A stretch of 64,000 nucleotides of DNA from Climacium dendroides. Its lineage: Eukaryota; Streptophyta; Bryopsida; Hypnales; Climaciaceae. The notes below the pieces were generated by a model. The model was not told the origin of the DNA and searched no databases. It was given only the letters and a program-made list of their open reading frames with translations. Below are positions 31,671 to 45,613 of the stretch, in pieces. The stretch is taken from positions 16,301,029 through 16,365,028 of the forward strand of contig OX467083.1 in assembly GCA_950106755.1 (NCBI GenBank), in the 5' to 3' direction. A program made the position numbers and the translations under genes. Numbering within the stretch: the first letter of the stretch is position 1; the number at the start of each line of letters is the position of its first letter.

Positions 31671-33048
31671 GAGCAGACTACGTTTAGTTCGTCTCACGGA
31701 AGCCCCACGTGCCATGATGTTACAATTAATAATAATGTTCAAGTCAATATGGACCAATCATTTATTTACTGGTACTACGTTGACTGAAAAAAATTGTGAC
31801 TGACTTTGTCAATGTTCACAAATTAATGTGTGTAACAAATGTGTGGCCAGTATTGATTTGAACTTGAGGTAGAAAGTCCATTGTGGCGCACCACTCTCCG
31901 TGCACACGGCCATTTATTAGGTTCACAAATCATGGAATGTTTTATACCCATTTTGGTCAACTTGTTTCAAAAAAGAAGAAATTGTTTTAGGGAGTTGAAG
32001 GAAAATCATAAAGGTTTTTATTGTACATATAGTAGGGGACAAGAAAATCATAAAGATTTTTATTGTACATAGGAGGGGATTATTTTTGTCCTTTTGAAAC
32101 TTTTCTTTTTTTGAAACAAATGAAACGGAATTTTATTGTAAAGTGGAAAGTACGAGCCACCGGCCACAAGTGAAGGACCTTTTTGTTAATTTTCCTTCCA
32201 TAGATGCTATTATGTGCCCGATTATGTGAACTTAAAATCATGAGCACGTCAGCACACAGGTGTCTATACATCTATGTTATAGGTATCTATATTATAGAAA
32301 CTTTTGATGATTATAGTATACCTATACTATAATCGTTTTCAATTATAAGAATCTTCAATGGTATAGAGTATCTACTTATACATATGCTCAAGGCTTGTAG
32401 GTTTGCATTTCCATGCTCACATGCTAACGGCGTTGATTTTCCTATATAATAGTATTCATAATTCCAAAGAACATTCAAGTTTGTGGGGAAACGATTCAAC
32501 CCTTTGCCATGTTAACTTTATAAATCAATGTTGTGTACATCAAGTCCAACATATATGTCCACTATAAGTCCTCAATTTTTTTTGAAATAAAATAAAATAA
32601 ATATTGATATTATAAATTTCTTAATTTCTTTTCCAACAACTACACAAGGATATTTATATTTTTGATGTGATTTTATGGATGTTGTAGGAATATGTATAGC
32701 GTTTTATCTTTGAGTCAAAGATAAAAATGAGAATGCAAAAAGTCTCAATATATTGAATATGGCCTTTCATAATTTGAAAAAAAATTCAATATTTAAACAT
32801 GATATTGACATAAGTATGAGAGCGATTTATGCATATTTCAACTTATCTCAATATCACCCTTCTTTTCAAATACCCGTCAATTGTGAACTAATAGAAAAAC
32901 CTACCAATAATGATATGCACACTATTTTACTAAACAATCTACTCTTGAGTCTACTCTACATGTGGGATTTACAACAAATTCACTACCCTCATTTTGAATA
33001 AGAGTATTGACTAAGTAAATTTCAAAAATAAAAATTTCTCTTCTAAGG

Positions 33049-33052
<4 letters not shown>

Positions 33053-33101
<49 letters not shown>
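33053..33101. repeat. (TA)n microsatellite
   Basis: An uninterrupted run of about 24 TA dinucleotides in AT-rich intergenic DNA. Confidence 0.97.
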
Positions 33102-33105
<4 letters not shown>

Positions 33106-33596
33106 TGACTACCAAAATTCAGTCAATATTATGGACATTTGTATTTTTAAAACCATTACACAAAAATGAGCGAAGAAATTGTGAAAGTGTGTTAAGATAG
33201 TTGTAAGGTGAGGTGTATCATATCCTTCTACAAAATTTGAAGTAAAATGGAAGCACATTACAAAAGTTAATGAGTTTTAGAAGTTGCAACTATACAAACT
33301 ACAGACTAAACTTTGTACCTCTTTTTACAAGTGCTATTCTATAAAATTTAAATAACTTTTTCAATATCACAAGATTAGCCACATGATTTACACATTTGAA
33401 TAAGACTGAGGCATTCACTAAAATTGTTAAAAATTAACCTTCATATACTTGAAAATTAATTGCATTAAATTGAATCAAAAGCAAAGAATCTTCTTGGCAA
33501 TCTTATATAACATATAGGTTGTTATATAAGGTGATGCAAGATTGAAATCATAATATTTTGATATAGATATCACATAAAGAAATCAACAATGATTAA

Positions 33597-34304
33597 TTAA
33601 TTCCTAAACTTTCATTGTCCACTCATGGTACAAAATGGATTTTGGGTAGATTCCTATGGCCTCAATTTTTGTTGTGATTTTTTTTTTTAATTTATGAAGA
33701 TAGGAAAACACATTAGCTTTTTGGAAATATAATTCTTATTTCAATTGGTTCCCAAGAACAATTTTTGAATTCAATTTTTGCAATTTTTATAGAAAAAAGT
33801 TCAACAAGGCTTAGTGAGCTTACTAGAACAATCTCACCATTGGAATTAGTGAATTTAACCCCTAAATGACCAAGGAACCAAATCTTAATAATAAATTCTT
33901 TAAAATGTCAATAATACTTTGAAGTTAAATGAAACCTAATCAAATTGCTATTTTAGTAGTTTGACTTCTACATTTTGAAATTGCTCCTACATAGGGGCAA
34001 GTGAAAATTGGCCTTTAAAAATTCAAAATCAACAGTCCAAAACTTTAAGTTAAGAAGATTTAAAGCCAAAAAATCTATTTGAACACGGTTCAAAAAGTTT
34101 TTCTTTTCACTTTAAATGCAAATATCTTGCAATCTACATGGTCAAAGTTTTTGAAATTTCTTCTACACATTTTTGTAATATAATTGTACAAGATTCTATG
34201 GTTAGATATAGTAAAAAAATTATTAAAATTTTTAAAATTTTTGCATTAGAAATGGTAGTTTAAAGTTTTTTTGATAAAAAAAGCCTTGAGACTTTAAAAG
34301 TTAA
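33597..34304. repeat. TTAA-ended element E3, same family as 45614-46537
   Basis: It starts TTAATTCCTAAACTTTCATT and ends AAAGTTAA. The interior parallels 45614-46537 in order: TCAATTTTTG, AACAAT.T.ACCATTGGAATT, GCAATCTACATGGTCAAAGT and ACAAGATTCTATGGTTA. The ends are weaker TIRs than in E2 or E6. No protein. Confidence 0.5.
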
Positions 34305-34318
34305 TGTTGCTACAGACA

Positions 34319-34525
34319 TTAAGTGTCCAATAGATGATTAGAAAATCCTTCTCTATAAGACACACCAAAGTGTAAATGTTTGTCCTTGCAATTTTGTATG
34401 AAAAAGGAGGTCCTAGACAGTAGTTTGACCTCTTAGAAATGCTCTTAGATTTTTTTAAGCAAATGATTCAAATATTACCAAAAAGGATGATTTTCATAGT
34501 GACCAACGCGTCCTTCCAAGGTTAA
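34319..34525 (-). repeat. Family S repeat, copy 3 (inverted)
   Basis: Read on the minus strand it starts TTAACCTTGG and contains TCAAACTACTGTCTAGGACC and CTCCTTTTTCATACAAAATT. It abuts element E3. Confidence 0.45.
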
Positions 34526-35493
34526 AGGCCCATTCCAATGTTGTATATGTATATATGTCAATTTCAAGCAAGGCTTGTTAAATTCCTAAAGTGTAAGGTA
34601 GTTATTTTGTTGTCCAAGTTGGTGATTTAGCATGTCAATTTGCCAAATTAGAAGTAGTTTACGGTGTTACCTTGCCAAGTAGTATGTTAAGCATTGATGA
34701 GGTGTAGTGGAGTGATCCAAAATGGAGTTTGAAGGTGTTTCAAGTTGGGATCTATGTAGTAGTTTCAAGCTATGTTTTTAATAGAAGTTAGTGTGTGGCG
34801 CTTTGGTTTTGGTTTTGCAACTGTTTGCTCAAGTCCTATGAAGTGATGGATTCCAATTTGGTTTGCACCCACTACAAAAGAATCAAGTGAGCATCCTAAC
34901 CAAGTATGCTATGCATTTTCTTTGTTTTAGAGTTATGAGATGGATGTTAGTGATGGAGATGGAGAGTTTGAAGAATACTAAGTTGTTGAGATGTTTGTGA
35001 TTATTAACTAGTAGTGGAGATATTGTGGAAATTTATAGCCAACTGAAGGATGTGTTCACCATTTTGAGCAATATGATACAAGTTTATAAACCTAATTAGC
35101 AACCATGTGGTGTGTGTGTAAATTGTTGTTATGATCATTGTGGAATTGCTTTGATCTAAAAGTTATAGCTATAAGTCTAAGTTGTGAGTTGTAGTGTGTG
35201 CTTGATCAATGTATTTCCAAGTTGGAATTAATTTGTTATCTAAGTTAACTATATGGTGCAATGCAACTTGCAATTCTTGCAATTGGTTTTACTAGTGTGA
35301 ATTCATATTTTGAACAAAATATTGATACAAAGGAATTATGAGCCGAGTACATCACCAAGTCAGAATGTGTGAGTTATGAGAAATGCCTGTTGAATGATAA
35401 AATCTAGTTAGAACTCCAAATTGGATTTGCAATGTCGTTGTAGTGGTTCTTAATTTGGTTCCAAGTTAGATATTGAGTCTATTTGGAAATCTC

Positions 35494-35650
35494 TTAATCC
35501 TTAAATCCTAGGCTGATGACTATGGAAATTAGTCCTTTTGGAATCATGTAACATCATCTAGTTTAAAAAAAACAAAAATATTCATTGGGAGTCAAACTAC
35601 TGTAGAAAATTTTCCCTTTCTACCCCTAATTTTGAGGATGTTTATGGATT
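35494..35650 (+). repeat. Family S repeat, copy 4
   Basis: Starts TTAATCCTTAAATCCTAGGC and contains ATTCATTGGGAGTCAAACTA, then CTGTAGAAAATTTTCCC. It is very close to the reverse complement of 63520-63686. Confidence 0.55.
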
Positions 35651-36599
35651 CAATGTGTTTGGTTTGAAAGTAAGAGTTTTATTGACTTATGAAGGAAAAA
35701 AATGTTGGCAATTTGAGTGTGTATTATGGAGTTTCTTTACCAAATTGATTAGTTTGAATAAGTGAGTCCAATCAAAATATAAAATGCATATGTGTTATGA
35801 TTGTGTTCTTCCATGTGATGAAGTGTTGTGATAATTGAAAAGTGTTCATGTTTGAGAGTTGGGGAGTGAGTGGTAATCAGTGGTCATAGAGTAAGTAGAG
35901 TTCCAAGTTGAGTGTTAAGTGTTGATTATTGGAGGAAGTATGCATTAACTTGATGGTAGTAATGTGATGCATAGTTTAAGTGTAAGAAATTGAACTAGAA
36001 TATAAAGTTTGAATGTTGTATTATTGCACTATAATTGTACTATAGCTTGACCTTAAAGTACTATAATTGTAAGTGCAATGTAAATTATTGCACTATAAAT
36101 TTTAAGTGCAATAATTGATTTGTTTTTGAGCATTTATATTTTGTATTTGTATAATTTGTGTAATTTGTATTTAAATTAAATACTCATTCATTATAATTTT
36201 TGAGACATATGTGATGTAAATGCATGGAAAGTGAAGATCATTACAATAGATATAATCTAATGTGTAAGGGAGTTGACATTTTAGAATAGTAGCATCAATG
36301 GTGAAAATTGAAAATATAATTGCAAAACATATTTAATTCCTAAAATGCCATATTTAACTACTTTTGGACTATTCATTGAATTTTGGACAAAACGACTAGA
36401 GATCTCTACATAATAACATCGAGAGATCTCCCAATGTTCTTTATTAATCTCTTGATGTTTTATAGATCTCCCAATGTATTTTATTAATCTCCCGATGTTT
36501 TGCATTTCTCTCAATGTTTTGTATTATCTTTAGATAATCAACTTTTTTTCTGGATGACCAATATTAATTTTGGACTTTCAAAAGTCCAAAAGTAGTTAA

Positions 36600-36860
36600 A
36601 TGTGGCATTAAACTTCCTAAAGCCATTTTTTCATCAAAAAAGATTCAAAACTGCCATTTCTATTGCAAAGTGCAAAAACTTTAGAAATTGTTTTTTTCTT
36701 GTATCTAACCATAGGATCTTGCATTAGACTAGTACAAAAATTTGTAAAAGAAATTTTAAAAACTCTGACCATATGGATTGCAAGATATTTGTGTTTGAAG
36801 TGAAGAATTTTTTTTATCACCTTGCCTAACTAGATTTGAAGGCTTTGAATCTTCTTAGCT
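36600..36860 (-). repeat. Partial inverted copy of the E3/E4 element
   Basis: On the minus strand it carries GCAATCCATATGGTCAGAGT, AAGATCCTATGGTTAGATAC and TGCACTTTGCAATAGAAATG, like the 3' halves of 33597-34304 and 45614-46537. No left terminus is seen. Confidence 0.5.
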
Positions 36861-39228
36861 TAAAATTTTTGCACTATAAATTTTTAATTCCTAATTTTTT
36901 GGTTCAAATAAAATTTATGCAACTTATCAAAATGTTGGCATTTTCTTCAATTTAGAAGTCTAGATTCTTTTTTCCAAGTTCTCAAGTCTTTTGGCTTAAA
37001 TATTGTCTCGTTTAATACTAAGGAGAATGTTTGGAAAAATGGATAAAATCGTCCAAATCCATCTCCAAAAATATTAGATTTGCCAATTTTTGGATGAAAG
37101 TTACTAGTAATAGATGTATTTTGTAGATGAATGTACACATGCAAGTGATTCTATTCATTTTTTCCTTACTTGCATACATTCTACGATGCAAATCACTCTA
37201 CCAACAAAAAATAGAAATAAAAATGGTTGTATGCACCCACAAGGGTCACTAATTGCTATTAAATGTCAAAACTTACTTTTAATTGTGTCTTATTGGCAAG
37301 TGAAAGAGGATTTTGTTGCACATGCATTATTTGGATACCACATGAATAAGTTATGATTTATCAAAGTGCAAAATATTGGTGTACTATAAACTATCACAAA
37401 ACTTTTGGTATTTAAATGGTCTACAATCTCAAAATTAATATCTTCATCCTAAGTAAGAATCTAGACATGACAGATTTTGGCTAGTGATAATTTTGGGTGT
37501 ACTTACAATAAAAATATTTAACAATGGGAATGGGGTGTAATCCATGCTATGAAAGATATTGTAATTCTACAAAGATGTGGAGTATAAGAAGTGTCCAGAG
37601 GATAAAAAATTGTAAGATGTATGATTTTTAGTATCTATGTAAAAATGAGATATGCATAGATTCATCCAATCAATGGATAATTGCATACTTAGGTGATGAC
37701 CATGGTAATAGACTGTTTAACTTGGGGGTTATGCAAAGAGAGGATTAGTTCTTTTTTTGTGTAGTCTTTGATTTTGATAACATTAGAAGAGATGATGATT
37801 GTACCAATAGGTATACTATATACCCAAGAGAAACTTTGACTTCAAAGAGAAAGAATGTTTCGTCAAGTGTCTATTCCGAGAAGCCATCTTACCTTTTCAC
37901 TTCTCTTACATTCCCATTCTTTATTTCTAACCTTGAAGTGCTATCTCCTCTTAAACCCTAACTTAGTAGTCTATACATCAAATGTCAAAAACCTAGAATT
38001 TTACCAAACTTTGATCAAAATAAAAAGCCAATATCTCTCATTAACTCTATATTTGAATATTGTTTTTCATCACATTCATTTGCTACTAGAATTCATTTAA
38101 GATTTGATGACTCATGATAGATAGGTGACAAAGAGCAAGATGAGTACAAAAGAAGTCCTTAGTCATAATAAATGATGATTCTTTTACATCAACCAAAATA
38201 TTAGAATAGGATTTGGGTACCTTAAAACAATGCAAGATATTGAATGTAATTGATCAAACAGATAGTGAACATACATCATAACTAGAAACAAATTGAAAGC
38301 CATCAAATTTTTAGTAGCAAGAGAGAAGTCTTTTCATTGTTGATAGTGTGTTAGCAAAAGAAAAGTAAGAATCTATCTACAAACGCTCTAAAAGATTGGT
38401 AGCTTTGAAAATTTGCAAGGATTCACTACTCTTTTAGATTTTCTTTTTTTCTTCTTCTTTTCCTCCCCTAAATATTGTTCAAATCCCTACGTGGTAAAAG
38501 AAAGCTCAATTCCATCAAAAATGCTCGAGTTCTTATCCCCAATAAAGCAAGCTGGTGTCGAGCACCTTGGCATGTTTCGAAAATCAAAGAGAAAGTGGTA
38601 AAACCCCAACTACATTTTTATCAATGGAAATTGTCCATGTGTTTCAAGAGAGAACCCCCACCCCCACCCCACCCCAAAAAAAACCCAACTACTTTCAAAC
38701 CAACCATGCCTGAGTGACTTTTATAAAAGGACAGTAATTTGAGGCTATAATTTCAGGTTTCACCACCAGATAATAATTCCAATTTTTTTTTTCCATGTAT
38801 GTGAAACTTGAGGTTCATAACAGCTTTGGATAAAGCAGGGTGGGTAACAGTTGCTGAAACTGAATCAACTTCATTTCATTCCTCAGTTACAAGCTGTTAC
38901 TGATGTCCACAATTAACCCCATTAATTTTTTGAAATTCAGCTCACCAAATTACGGCGTCACAAATCCAACTTTTCACTTGTTTGAGAAGTGGATGATCAT
39001 TCATGGATGTGTATTAATGCATAAACTACATCTTTTGAGCTCATTGTAGAAATCCATGGATTCATCACATCTACATAAGTCTTAGTTGAGCGCTAAAAAC
39101 ATAGGAATGCATCTTACAATCTTTACTCATACTATAGGAATTGAATTCTATTGGTTTCATCCAACCCAATCATTTTGGAATGATTTAAAGTAAACATGCC
39201 TATGGTTACCAAGCATATTTGCTATCTA

Positions 39229-39555
39229 GGTACCTTGAAGAAGCTATTTGTCAATTCACGTCTTTTTCAGAGATTCAAAAGTTTGAGAGAAGCCATTTGC
39301 AAGTAGAATCAAGAGATCTGAATAAGAAAATGATTTTTTTTTGTGATTTTTCGGACATTTGTTGGAATTGAATTGGTAAAGTGTGGGTAGACCCATGCTA
39401 AACTACACATTGACATGTCCCCTCGTCAAGTGCATTGTTTGATGCTGGAAAGGTTGCTAAGATTGAAGTAATGAGTAGGTGAGTAATGTGGATGGGAGGG
39501 TCTAGTAGATGTTGGAATTGGGTGAGTCTAAGAAGGCATCGGATTGTTCAACCTC
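39229..39555. repeat. Dispersed repeat, partner of 6021-6345
   Basis: Same block order as 6021-6345 (TACCTTGAAGAAG, AAAGTTTGAGAGAA, TTTTTGTGATTTTTC, TAGACCC, GGAATTGGGTGA). Non-coding. Confidence 0.55.
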
Positions 39556-42500
39556 ACATAGAGATCATCACATAACTAATGAACACCCTTACAAGGATTG
39601 TAAATTATAAAGGCATCTTCAATTCCTGGAGATATTTCAACCCACAAATTCATTTCATGCCATTGATTCCTAAACCACATGAATTTGCATGGAAATGAGT
39701 TAAGTTATTTTTCAGTAATTGACGTTGCTTTTTCTAACAAGGTGAGTTTTGGTATAGCAAAAGAATCTTCCGAAAAGATCTTTTGAGGATGATTTTGGGT
39801 TGCAATGCTCAACCCAAAGAGGATTTCTGGAACCCAATTCCCATTGCTGTAGTGTTTCGAAATGTGGGAGCGAGGAAGGCCGCAGCCACTGCACCAAACG
39901 ATACAAACGATGATGTTGATGAAGATGACAAAATCGTCAACTCTAATACGATTTTGCATGCAAGATCAGATGTAATAGGTGAGCATTTGCAATTTAATTA
40001 TGAAACAAATCCTTCATTTTGTACACCTAAATTAGAGATTGGGTTGTCTTGTGGGCTGACACTATGCCACAACATCTAACACAACATCCAAGCCATCTAG
40101 TACCCCCTTTTCTGTCTAATAGATAGATTCTTAGAAAATATTTTAAAAATTGAGAATTTTTGAGAATTTACCTCGAATATATATATTTGAGGATATTCTA
40201 CAAGCACGTTTAACATACTAGACACATGTCCAATATAACATTGTTTGACAAACCTCATGCAAGACAAACATAGATTCACATGTGTTTGACAAGACAACCC
40301 TAATTAGAGGTGACAATTGTTTTATGTCCAATTGTATTTACCTAATGTTTAACTAGGTATTGATTGTAACTAGCCAATGCTCGAAGTTTTGTGTTATTAA
40401 TTTGTTTGTCGATTACATATATATTTTTAATTATGCAGTATTGCTTGAAATAGATTTTAAAACAAATAAAGAATAGGACTTGGTAATCCCCCTAACTAAG
40501 GTTTTGATATTTGATCAACATTGTAGAAAAATGAACCAACTCACCTTAAATTAGTAATTGATTCTCCCTATTTATTGAATTTACTCAGAATGAATCACAT
40601 ATCATCTTGAGTCAAACAATCACTTCATCTTGAAAAACATTGCTAAAAACGTTTGTCATGGTCTAATTCTATAAGTAAATCAATATCTTTAATAAAAATA
40701 TATTTTACATTAAACTAACATAGGTGTATAGAATAATCCTACAATGTTATTTGAATTGAAGCTTTGCTAGTCTTAAGAACTCAACTTATGTAGCATGGAC
40801 TAAATAACATTCAAGAGCTAGGAAGTTTGAGAAGGCCAATGCATGTACACCAAAAAATTGTTCAAGTAGGAATTTAAACATAGTTCAAATTACTAAACTA
40901 ACTTCAATTTTTGAAGACTTGCCAATTTATGAATGTGAGGGATTTTGCTTCATTTTAATTTCTTGAACTTGCTTGTTGGAAGGGGGGATTTTTTACTTAA
41001 CAAAAATCATCAAAGCATACATAAATTTATAAAATGCACATATATTGACCAAATCATCAAAGCATACATAAATTTATAAAATGCATATATATTGACCAAA
41101 TCATCAATTTTTGTCATCCTTCCAAAGTAGGCTATCAAAAAATACTTCCAATTTTTTGGTCTCATTATAAATGATAAAAACAATGTAAAATTATACCTTT
41201 TTCTCTTTGCAAATATCTAAATATGGATTTGGCAAACTTTCTACTCAAAAAAGGAAGATTGAACAAAACCTCACAAATTTACCATTATCAATATTTAGCT
41301 TTGAAGTGCCATTTTGAAATATCCACTTTACCTTTGATTTTTGATATTTTTGTAATCAAACAATTGTAGCAACGTCAACAACAAATTTGGATTTGAATCT
41401 CAGTTGTAAAGATTAAATAGAATATTCATTAAGTATTATAAATTTAATGCACCTTTGCATGTACATCCGCATGTACATTTTATACATTATATGAATAATT
41501 TAAGATATTTTAAATTATTAATTATTGATAAATCCAAATTTTATTTTAGACTTTCATATTCATTTCATTACATGTACATTTGGAAAATCAATTTTGAAGA
41601 ATTGCAAACTCAGTGAAATTGGACATAATGATAAGTCGTCCCATATAATTTTGACTATTATGTTGATTGTCTTGTAAATTATCATAGATTAAAGCTAGCT
41701 CAAATTGAGTTATGACTTGCAAGCTAGAGAATAGTATGATTTGTCTTAATACTTACCCTTGCCAAGATGCAACCTAACAAGTAAGGTAGTACTATTGATG
41801 TAGACAAATGGACAATACAATCTCCAAAAAATGAAGGAGTTGAAAACAAATTACCTTTTGGTGTCACAAGATTCTTGTCCCAAACATCAAGACAACCTCC
41901 ATCATCTCCATCATCTCCATCATTGAATTGTAATTCAAGGATTTGGAAAGGTGGAGTTGATGACTTATATCTTCCTCCAAAACTTCAAACAATCCCAAGC
42001 TCCAAGACTCTTAATGACATGGGCTCAGATCCTACTCTCTTGGACGCATTGGCTATAGCTAGCTGCAAACCAGCTGTTCAATTGGTTTACTTCTTTATCC
42101 CTTCTCTTTGTTCAATTCAATATCAAATTTATCTTACTTGAATCTAAATGGTTTGAAATTCCCTAGACTAAATAGTCTTGGCATGTCTCTCCATTAGAAC
42201 TATTGTTGATGATTTAGCAATTGAGTCTACTTGGTACAATATAGTATAATAAAAGAAGGAAAATTGAACTATGTGATTTCGTAATGCACATATGTGAGGC
42301 TAAGGTAACTAAACCTAACTACAACACTTATCTAAACACATTCCATATACATTTTTGCCTAAAGTGTACATAACTAAAACATGAGTTTGAGATCAATTGA
42401 ATATATTTATAATTTACATTTCGTAAATTCATGTGTTCATATATAGTGTCCAATAAACTCTATAGATGCATTGAAGTCTTCCTTCAATTGCCAACAAAAT

Positions 42501-43704
42501 CCTATAAAATTTGAGAAACCATTGTTAGACAATCCTTTTAATTAAGGTAGACAATCCTTTTAATTAAGGTAGACAATCCTTATAATTAAGGTAGAAAATC
42601 TATAAACTGTCCCTTTAAGCCTACCTTGGTAGAAATAGATATTTCAAGGAACATGTCACTCATTACTACTAGAGAGAAGATGCATTTAGAATCCAATTAG
42701 TTTGTAGACCTCCTACCATATATAGACCTCAAATAATATTACATTTGTTATGTTGCAAAGTTTGACCAAAAAAAATCATTGAATCCTTTTTAAGTGATTT
42801 AGATTGACATTTATTAGAAGAACAAGATGACAAATCAAGATCAAAGATAATAAAATTAGTTTTTTACATTACATAAAAAACTTTTGAACCTTTAACCACC
42901 CTTAGTGCTTTGTTGTCCAAATTTTGGATAATGAATAGAGAGGTTCCAAGGGCTTATTCATCCATTGAACCAATGCTTAATTTTTTGAAAACCACACTAT
43001 TTGTATGAGATATTATAATTTAAGGATTAAAAATTTACAAGAATTTGAAAGGTTGTGCAGAATCGAAGTGATAGGTTGTCACATCGGAGGAGCCACTCAA
43101 TCATTTGAAAATGTTCTGCTTGAAATGCCATATGGAAGTCTTCATTTAAAGTAACAACAACTAAGGTAACAACACCTAAATGAATTTCAATAAGAGAATC
43201 CTCAAGAGGTTGCTTCAATTGTTGTTGAATTGCAAATATATTGGTTGATTTTCTAGCATTAACTTCGTATCTCAAATTTCTAATCTAATAGTCCCATTGT
43301 ACTTGATTTCTCAATCAAGAGGCGGAAGAATGTTGCCTCCCAAGTAGCATTTATTTGTATTTCTACAACGTATTGAACACCATGCTAAAAAGCTTTGTCA
43401 ATGTTAAAAATAGAAAAATCATGCAATTCTTTGCCAATAAAAGGTTGCTTTCTTGGTGTATATCCCCAATGAAATTATTCTATATTGCCAAGGATGATGT
43501 GTTGTGTTTGTCCTTGTTGCAATCCTTGAAGGCCATATGTTTTTAAAAAAAAGTAAGGTTTTTTTCTTGTTCCTTTCTTCTAACAAATGCTTGCCACCGT
43601 GAACCTCAGCCAACTTGTTATAGCCCATACCTAGCATCCATTGGAGTGGGAACTTTGGATTGACAAGGTTGAAAATTTTGTAGTAGCTACAGTAACTTTG
43701 AAAA

Positions 43705-44591
43705 TTAATCCCTAAAAGACCAAGGAGACTTTGGGCTTTTTGAAAACTCGGGCATGCTGTATTGACTTCATAATTTGAAATTTTTCCAAATTTTTTTTGG
43801 AATGGATGCTTCTCATCATAATTTATATGTGAAGCTTTATTTCATGTCATTCCAATAAATATTGCAAAAGTTAAAAGTTTTTTTTTAATTTCAATTTTAA
43901 ATAAAGCAACAAAATATATATTCTAAAAAAATATTAATTATTTTTTGAGAATTTTATTGATTGATACCTAATTAAAAAATTGAACCATTGAATTCCAAAT
44001 AATAAGGTAAATATTATGAAGAGTTTTATTTTGTAGGCAATGAAGGTAGAAAAAATATATGAAGTTGTCTTTTGTTCTCAATTTTGAAAATTTTCAAATA
44101 AAAATAAAAACAAAGGATATTAATTGTTCACTAGAATATTCTCACTATTGGGATTAGCAATTCTTACATTCTTTCAAAAGTTATTAGCTTATTAGTTATA
44201 TCTTTAATTAAGTAACACCTTTCACTTTGTAATTTTTTTAAAAATGAATGTTAAAATGTTTTTGGTTAAATTTTTTAGTATATATTTTCAACCCTTTTCC
44301 AATTTATTGAATAAAATTCACAAGTTATAGGACATACTTGTTTTTTCTTAAAAATGTTGAAAGACAAAACTTTACCTTTTGGAAGGACTAAAAAAGCCTA
44401 CATTTTGAAGTTTAGGCACATTGAACTTACAATCAATAAGGATATTCACTTAAATTTTTTGGAACAATGTACTTGCATAAGTTAACCAAAAGATCATACG
44501 GTTGGTTCTGTTAAAAAGTAAATATTGATGAAGATTTTGACCATACTTTAGGGACAAATGTTTAGAAACAATTTGGGACCTTAGGGATTAA
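43705..44591. repeat. 887-bp TIR element with TTAA ends (E5)
   Basis: The left end is TTAATCCCTAAAAGACCAAG and the inverted right end is TTAATCCCTAAGGTCCCAAA. After TTAA the first seven bases match exactly and about 11 of 15 match overall. The interior is AT-rich and non-coding. Confidence 0.6.
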
Positions 44592-44863
44592 GTTTCCAGC
44601 GCATAAATCTAGAGTGCCTATTGAGGATGCTCCAAGGTTTTGAGTACACTCCTTGTTATTAAATTGTAAAATTTTTTGTTGGTAGTCAAACTTAGTTGAT
44701 TCTAGATTCTCTTAGAATGCATTTTTGGGACTCTATATGCATAAACTATAAATTTTCAATATGCTAAAATTAAAATCATCTCTAGGTTATTGTCTACAAT
44801 AGGTTTACATTTTATTCAAGAATCTAGTTGAAATAGTTTTGCAAATAGGGTCACAATTATTTA

Positions 44864-45182
44864 TGGGAAATTTTATTAAAATGGCAATATTCCATGTGCC
44901 ATTTTCACAATGTGCCATTCCCATAGTTCAGACTGGGCAGTCTGAAATCTATTAGTGTCCTAAATTTGTGAACTCTATACCACTATTAGATGTATTAAAT
45001 CTAGGAAAGATGTAGATTTCAGACCAATCGGTTTTTAAAATCTACATATTTCCTAGATTTTAGATATCTAATAATGGTATAGATTTCAAAAATCTAGGAC
45101 ACTAGTAGAATTCAAACTGCCCGGTCTAAACTGTGAGAATGCCAAAGTCACAAAATAATCGCCATTTTAATAAAATTTCCCA
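44864..45182. mobile_element. 319-bp TA-flanked MITE, near-complete hairpin (copy 5)
   Basis: Both ends read TGGGAAATTTTATTAAAATG inwards, a perfect TIR of at least 22 bp, with TA on both sides. The two halves stay complementary almost to the centre (TTCAGACTGGGCAGTCTGAA on the left; an inverted, slightly changed copy on the right). The transcript could form a long, nearly continuous double strand. Confidence 0.85.
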
Positions 45183-45613
45183 TATTTATAGTTACCTTAT
45201 ACAAATTCACTATCTAATTGCACTCGAACCACAATAAGCATGCACCATGAGTCACTTGTTGCTACACCCCAAGCATCTGTCACTTGTATTGAAAAAGTCG
45301 GTCCATATTTTACCGTTAGCTCATTCTCATAGTAGCAAAAATGTTTGAGAGGTGTATATTGAAATCATAAAACGATCACATGTACATTGAAAGCCACAAT
45401 GATCACCTACATTAGTTTTGTAAGCAACCCATAGTTGAAAATTGGTTTGCCTACAGATCAAGAATGGGACAAATAGAATCTTCAAGAAAAAATTCATGAT
45501 AATTTTATTTTTGAGGGGAAAATGTCAAAAATTATGAAATCCTTCTTAAATCTATTTTTCTAAGCAAGAATTGTTTTCTCAACCTTCCCTATACTATATA
45601 TATGTTGAATTGC

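Noticed and set aside
39783..40079. 98-codon ORF with an acidic DDVDEDD stretch
   Set aside because: It is slightly GC-richer than its surroundings and might be a gene fragment. No family could be named and no splice partners were found.
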